A stretch of DNA of 11,043 bases from NCBI GenBank assembly GCA_027025615.1, contig JALVQM010000363.1, positions 1 to 11,043 on the forward strand, in the 5' to 3' direction. This DNA comes from Desulfobacteraceae bacterium. Lineage in GTDB: Bacteria > Desulfobacterota > Desulfobacteria > Desulfobacterales > Desulfosarcinaceae. Made by a program: the position numbers and the translations under genes. Below, piece after piece: positions 7,873 to 11,043 of the stretch. Each line of letters opens with the position of its first letter. Positions within the stretch are counted from its first letter, which is position 1. The notes beneath the pieces were generated by a model. The model did not search any database. It saw nothing but the letters and a program-made list of their open reading frames with translations, and had not been told where the DNA came from.

Positions 7873-7878
7873 CCTCCT
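7873..7878 (-). promoter_or_regulatory. Strong Shine-Dalgarno of lon
   Basis: A perfect AGGAGG lies five bases upstream of the lon ATG. It is the strongest ribosome site in the five-gene run, consistent with high lon expression. Confidence 0.7.
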
Positions 7879-7948
7879 TTACCGTTTTTCATGGCGGTTA
7901 AGCTTGGCAACAACGATCATCCTGGATGTCGACAGCAGGTTGCAGGGA

Positions 7949-8401
7949 TCAACCTTCCATGATCGGTATCTTGTGTGTCTTGTGCAGGTGAAGCTTGGTC
8001 AGCCTTATCTTCAGCATTCCGTTGCGGTAAGCTGACACTACGTTTTCCGTGTCCACCGGGCAAGGCAAGTAGAGAATTCGTTCGAAACTGCCATACTGGA
8101 TTTCAGCCAGACGATATTTGCCATTGGGGCCTTTGGGGGTTTCGTGGCGCTGGCCGTAAATCCGAACTGCCTTGGAATTGATTTCAACCTCCAGGTCATC
8201 TTTTTCAACTCCGGCAATCTCGGCCAGAATGACAATTTCATCATCGGTTTCGACCATGTCCATGGGAGGATTCCAGCCGCATTCACGGCATGCAAACATG
8301 GGGCTGACCGGCCGGGGCCGGAAAATATCCTCGATGGTCTTTTCGATCCTGGCACCGATACGATCAAAATCATCGTCCAGTTTGATTTTGATGTAGTTCA
8401 T
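7949..8401 (-). CDS. Small heat-shock protein, Hsp20/alpha-crystallin family
   Basis: A 150-residue ATP-independent holdase that would keep unfolding proteins soluble in the cytoplasm. The alpha-crystallin domain spans about 45-135. It begins with the usual W-x-P-P-x-D (WNPPMD), contains EIAGVEKDDLEVEI, and ends with the conserved A-x-x-x-N-G-x-L signature (AYRNGMLKIRL, 124-134). A C-terminal I-P-I (145-147) is the I-x-I/V motif that docks neighbouring subunits in the oligomer. The short N-terminal arm (1-40) is charged and ends with an odd CRECG (C38, C41). Start at the ATG at 8401 with AGGAG six bases upstream. Its position just before lon fits a heat-shock or protein quality-control pair; no CIRCE element or sigma32-type promoter was recognised. 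Confidence 0.93.
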   Translation of the reverse strand: MNYIKIKLDDDFDRIGARIEKTIEDIFRPRPVSPMFACRECGWNPPMDMVETDDEIVILAEIAGVEKDDLEVEINSKAVRIYGQRHETPKGPNGKYRLAEIQYGSFERILYLPCPVDTENVVSAYRNGMLKIRLTKLHLHKTHKIPIMEG

Positions 8402-8613
8402 GGTGTGCTCCTGTGGCTTGCTGATAACTGTATCTCATTTCCGTATTTGACCGGCAGCAGAAAAAAGCGGCGATTTTCCCCGACGGTGCTCCCGCAGCCG
8501 GTGCTGTCGCCATAATAATAGGTATTGATGAGCTGATGTGCAATATTTTTCAGCATCTTGGCCCAAAGGTTGACCGGTCGGACAGTGAAATTTTGCAAAC
8601 ATGATCGTGAAGC
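8402..8613. other. Leader and possible gene remnant between the broken exported gene and hsp20
   Basis: This stretch of about 210 bases carries the candidate hsp20 promoter (8515-8543) and the hsp20 Shine-Dalgarno (AGGAG at 8408-8412). A minus-strand frame open from 8613 to 8398 is in phase with the broken exported gene upstream. Its translation (…NTYYYGDSTGCGSTVGENRRFF…) does not look like a domain I recognise, so it may be a decayed 3' end or chance. No terminator with a T-run was seen. Confidence 0.4.
8515..8543 (-). promoter_or_regulatory. Candidate promoter for hsp20-lon
   Basis: On the minus strand TTGCAC (8538-8543) and TATTAT (8515-8520) are separated by 17 bases. The -10 box matches TATAAT in five of six positions; the -35 box matches only TTG. 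Transcription would start near 8508, leaving a leader of about 107 bases before hsp20. It is not a recognisable heat-shock promoter, and the match is by eye only. Confidence 0.3.
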
Positions 8614-8956
8614 TTAACAGTTTCGGGCTGTCACCAGGGTCAAAATCAGGGCACGGGGCAATTCCATGGTGAAGTCTGCCAAATGGCGTGCATCCAGTCT
8701 GATCTGAAACATGGAAAAGCCTTCGTCCTCGTTATCACCGGCGGAGTTTTCAAAAGCGAAGATCAGAGAATTTCCAAGGCTGAAATCCACTCCGCCCCAC
8801 TGTAAATTATAAAGGCTTTTAATCCCGCCGCCGTAAATATGGTTGGTTGCCGATTGTTCGTAAGCCAAGGTAACGGGCAGCGGCAAGAGAACTGGAATGC
8901 ATGGGGATGCTCAACAGTAAAGCCGGCAATATGAAGATCAGCAATCTTAATCGCAT
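8614..8956 (-). pseudogene. Frameshifted gene for an exported, probably outer-membrane protein
   Basis: On the minus strand an ATG at 8956 begins a textbook signal peptide: MRLR, a long hydrophobic run (LLIFILPALLLSI) and a small-residue end (SSSLAA). That frame soon stops, at 8819-8821. The neighbouring frame, shifted by one base, is open from about 8886 to a TAA at 8614-8616. It reads like amphipathic outer-membrane strands (IYGGGIKSLYNLQW, VDFSLGNSLIFAFENS) around an acidic loop (GDNEDEG). Removing one base near 8870 (codons for RYLG) would join them as ...AARYLAYEQS. I read this as one gene with a single-base frameshift, or a sequencing error. The shifted frame stays open beyond the TAA to 8398, where its stop overlaps the hsp20 ATG as ATGA, so the original gene may have been about 186 residues. 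I do not recognise the family. No good Shine-Dalgarno precedes 8956. Confidence 0.45.
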
Positions 8957-9075
8957 GATTCAGTTCAGTAAATCGAATCCTCATCTGTCTTAAGCTGTCT
9001 GTTGTTACCTGCCGCCGGATGCTTAAGTGTAGAAGCCGGATAAGTTTTCGGGGGCTGATGATTCAACGCCTTTTC

Positions 9076-9465
9076 TCAGTGACCAGGTTTACAGGATGGA
9101 TCGTCCAGTTGTTGCTCAATCCATCCCATAATCAACGCCACAAGATAATCAATTTCTTTGTCATCCAGAGCCCTGCCCTTTTGGATACCATGCCATTTCT
9201 GGATGCATCCGCGGCAGCATGTGGCGGTGGCATGTTGGGCGATGAAGACCGGGTGGCCTTTCATCGGTGTCTGTTTGCCGTCATTTTTCGGAAAAGCAGG
9301 CGCAACCCTGGAAGTTACAAATTGATAAGCGTGTTCTTTGACAGCTTCAAGACTTTTGGTGGTGATGTATTCCAGGTCTTTTTGGGATAGTCTGAATTTT
9401 GACCTGAATCTGGATCTTCTGAGGGAGACAAGCTTTTGAGCTATACTTGAATCTTGCAGAGTCAT
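9076..9465 (-). CDS. DUF4186 family protein
   Basis: A 129-residue protein that I recognise as DUF4186, a family of unknown function. The family landmarks are all present: SRFRSKFRLS near 18-27, then APAFPKNDGKQTPM (55-68), GHPVFIAQHATATCC (70-84) with RGC (85-87), and the WHGI (91-94) plus GRAL ending before a final helix. Cys and His residues cluster strongly (H71, H78, C83, C84, C87, H92), which suggests a metal-binding or redox site; this is inference. The longer frame starts with TTG at 9471. I chose the ATG at 9465, with a weak GGA about eight bases upstream. There is no signal peptide, so it is probably cytoplasmic. It is divergent from the outer-membrane barrel gene and separated by 119 bases from the broken exported gene. 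Confidence 0.87.
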   Translation of the reverse strand: MTLQDSSIAQKLVSLRRSRFRSKFRLSQKDLEYITTKSLEAVKEHAYQFVTSRVAPAFPKNDGKQTPMKGHPVFIAQHATATCCRGCIQKWHGIQKGRALDDKEIDYLVALIMGWIEQQLDDPSCKPGH

Positions 9466-9734
9466 TTTCAATATCCGTTAAGCGCCAATCAAGGCGTTGG
9501 TTACTTAAGATCGTTCTTTGTGTTCAAATTTTCGCAGCCGGTCAATGGAAAAAAACAATGTTGATATCTTTATCACCACCTCTGGGATCATAATAGTCAC
9601 GGGCAACCATGGGCTCAATGGACTGTTTCGATACCAGACATGTAGCCCGACATCTTTACAGGGGCTGGTCTTTTCATGAAAGCCATAGTAAGAATAATAG
9701 TAATGATGCAGAACTTTCAGCAAAAGGAGCCAAA
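9466..9734. other. Divergent intergenic region between DUF4186 and the outer-membrane barrel gene
   Basis: A 269-base region that must hold the promoters of two divergent genes. Seen by eye are a perfect 10-base palindrome TTTCATGAAA (9672-9681, 53 bases before the barrel ATG), a short CGCC-AATCAA-GGCG hairpin near the DUF4186 start (9483-9496), and AT-rich -10-like runs (for example CATAAT and AATAAT). No promoter with two good boxes, no sigma54 site and no recognised operator was found. A plus-strand frame is open from 9609, but its 42 codons before 9735 look non-coding. Confidence 0.5.
9725..9729 (+). promoter_or_regulatory. Shine-Dalgarno of the outer-membrane barrel gene
   Basis: AGGAG lies five bases before the ATG at 9735. 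It decides the start against the in-frame ATG at 9609. Confidence 0.65.
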
Positions 9735-11024
9735 ATGTCAAATCCAGGGGCTTTAAGACAACTGGAAAATCGGGCAGTTCTTGCAATCAGTGTGTTCTGG
9801 ATAGCGGTTTTGTTGACCGTTATGGCTGCCACGGCTGCGGCTGCCGGGCTTTCTGAATTTAACGACAGGGTCGAAGATGCGCTGCAAGGCGATTGGGGCA
9901 AAATCAACTTCAATATCCGCTGGCGTTTTGAATATGTGGATCAGCAGGGCAAGGAAATCGCCAAGGGAGATCCCATCCGCCTGCGCCTGGGCTATTTGAC
10001 ACCAAAATGGAAGGCGTTTCAGGCATATGGAGAATTCGAGGGCAACACCCCGGTTTTTCTGGACGACTATAACAGCTTGCGAAACGGCAAGACCCGGTAT
10101 GCCGTCATTGCCGATCCTGACAAGGCCGAACTCAACCAGGGCTGGCTGGCATTTTCAGGGATCCAGGATACCCTTGTCAAGGCGGGCCGCCAGAAAATCG
10201 TTTTCAACAATCATCGTTTCATCGGCAATGTCGGCTGGCGGCAGATGGAACAGACCTACGATGCTGCTTTGATTGTTAACCAGACCTTAAAAAACGTGGA
10301 TTTAAAAGTCGCCTTTATCGCCAATGTCAGAACGATCACAAGCACCGATGTCAATATGAAATCTCCGCTGCTCAACATTGGATATACTCTCAGCGGCATT
10401 GGCAAACTAACCGGCTACGGCTACTGGCTGGACTACGATGATGCCGACAACAGCGGTCCGTTCTCTTATGCTTTTTCAACCCAAACATACGGCATCCGGT
10501 TTAACGGATCCACTGACATGCTTGGAGATTTTGACCTGCTTTACACGGCGGAATACGCCTACCAGTCAGATTATAAAAACAATCCGGTGGATTACAATGC
10601 CAATTATTTTCACTTTGTCGGCGGGATCAAGATACCCAAGGCAGGAGCCCGATTATCGAATGTGATTGCCAAAATCGGCTGGGAATATCTTGGATCGGAC
10701 AATGGCGTGGGGTTGAAGACCCCGCTGGGGACCAATCATGCCTTCCAGGGCTGGGCGGACCAGTTCCTGGTAACACCGCCGGACGGGGTGGTGGATATGT
10801 ATGGCGCAGTGGGCACTTCCCTTGCGGGTGTAAATCTGCTGGGCGTATACCATCAGTTCGACGCGGCCAAGGGCGGCGCGGACTATGGAAACGAAATAGA
10901 TTTCCAGGTCTCCAAGACATTTGCCAAGCGTTATTCGTTGCTGGTCGCCTACGCCAACTATTTCGCCAACGATTATAAAAGCGACACCTGGAAATTCTGG
11001 TTCCAGGCAGGAGTCAGTTTTTGA
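9735..11024 (+). CDS. Outer-membrane beta-barrel protein, alginate-export-like
   Basis: A complete 429-residue exported protein. A signal peptide (about 1-37, long hydrophobic core, ending TAAAA) is followed by alternating amphipathic strands rich in Tyr, Trp, Phe and Gly. The last residue is phenylalanine (FQAGVSF), as in proteins inserted by the BAM complex. The segment NQGWLAFSG (134-142), GRQKI (151-155) and RFIGNVGWRQ...EQTYDA (161-177) is the strongest landmark. It resembles proteins annotated as 'alginate export' barrels (PF13372-like), a broad group of specific porins in which alginate transport is shown for only a few. No polysaccharide genes lie nearby in the window, so the substrate is unknown. 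The ATG at 9735 has a good Shine-Dalgarno and gives the signal peptide directly. The gene ends 19 bases before the window edge and is transcribed away from the rest. Confidence 0.8.
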   Translation: MSNPGALRQLENRAVLAISVFWIAVLLTVMAATAAAAGLSEFNDRVEDALQGDWGKINFNIRWRFEYVDQQGKEIAKGDPIRLRLGYLTPKWKAFQAYGEFEGNTPVFLDDYNSLRNGKTRYAVIADPDKAELNQGWLAFSGIQDTLVKAGRQKIVFNNHRFIGNVGWRQMEQTYDAALIVNQTLKNVDLKVAFIANVRTITSTDVNMKSPLLNIGYTLSGIGKLTGYGYWLDYDDADNSGPFSYAFSTQTYGIRFNGSTDMLGDFDLLYTAEYAYQSDYKNNPVDYNANYFHFVGGIKIPKAGARLSNVIAKIGWEYLGSDNGVGLKTPLGTNHAFQGWADQFLVTPPDGVVDMYGAVGTSLAGVNLLGVYHQFDAAKGGADYGNEIDFQVSKTFAKRYSLLVAYANYFANDYKSDTWKFWFQAGVSF

Positions 11025-11043
11025 TACTTGAAGCGTTTTAATG

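Noticed and set aside
8402..8613. A heat-shock element (CIRCE or sigma32 promoter) expected before hsp20-lon.
   Set aside because: No TTAGCACTC/GAGTGCTAA pair and no CTTGAA...CCCCAT pair was found; only a sigma70-like candidate could be pointed out.
9542..9610. A 22-codon minus-strand frame, MVARDYYDPRGGDKDINIVFFH.
   Set aside because: The peptide looks protein-like, but there is no Shine-Dalgarno and no known family. It could be a gene fragment or chance.
9505..9786. A 93-codon minus-strand frame overlapping the start of the barrel gene.
   Set aside because: It would cover the barrel gene's Shine-Dalgarno and signal peptide, and its translation (LLLLKVLHHYYYSYY...) looks like non-coding AT-rich DNA.
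1..11043. CRISPR arrays, tRNA or rRNA genes, insertion sequences, phage or toxin-antitoxin genes.
   Set aside because: None was seen on reading both strands. The genes are nearly all ordinary chromosomal families.

Overview
The window looks like ordinary chromosomal backbone of a Gram-negative bacterium. Evidence for an outer membrane is an RlpA lipoprotein, a heptose-bisphosphate phosphatase of the LPS core pathway, and an exported beta-barrel protein ending in phenylalanine. The gene mix (SH3/coiled-coil protein beside nadB, a DUF1178 protein, an hsp20-lon pair, a RecD2-type rather than RecBCD-type helicase) fits the former Deltaproteobacteria (Desulfobacterota and relatives). That placement is inference from gene content, not a sequence match.

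Left part (1-1551): on the minus strand, an exported SH3/coiled-coil membrane protein is followed after 11 bases by the start of nadB (L-aspartate oxidase), which runs off the left edge. A leader with a sigma70-like promoter and a small inverted repeat lies upstream. A single plus-strand gene follows (1552-2004), a small zinc-ribbon DUF1178 protein with an unusual serine-rich tail. It converges on recD2 with only 8 bases between the stops.

Centre (2013-8401): five minus-strand genes in a row, read right to left: hsp20, lon, rlpA, gmhB, recD2. The gaps are 81 and 25 bases, then two 4-base start/stop overlaps (ATGA between rlpA and gmhB; GTGA if recD2 begins at its upstream GTG). This looks like one transcription unit joining protein quality control (a small heat-shock chaperone and the Lon protease), envelope genes (a septal lytic transglycosylase and an LPS heptose phosphatase) and a DNA helicase. 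Promoter candidates were seen only upstream of hsp20.

Right part (8402-11043): a less orderly area. It holds a minus-strand remnant of an exported, probably outer-membrane protein whose signal peptide and mature part are in different frames. Next come a minus-strand DUF4186 protein with a dense Cys/His motif and, divergent from it, a plus-strand alginate-export-like outer-membrane barrel protein.

No tRNA, rRNA, CRISPR array, insertion sequence or phage gene was seen, and I do not find a convincing new multi-gene system. The points most worth a second look are the broken exported gene before hsp20, the DUF4186 protein, the serine-repeat tail of the DUF1178 protein and the tightly overlapped rlpA-gmhB-recD2 block.
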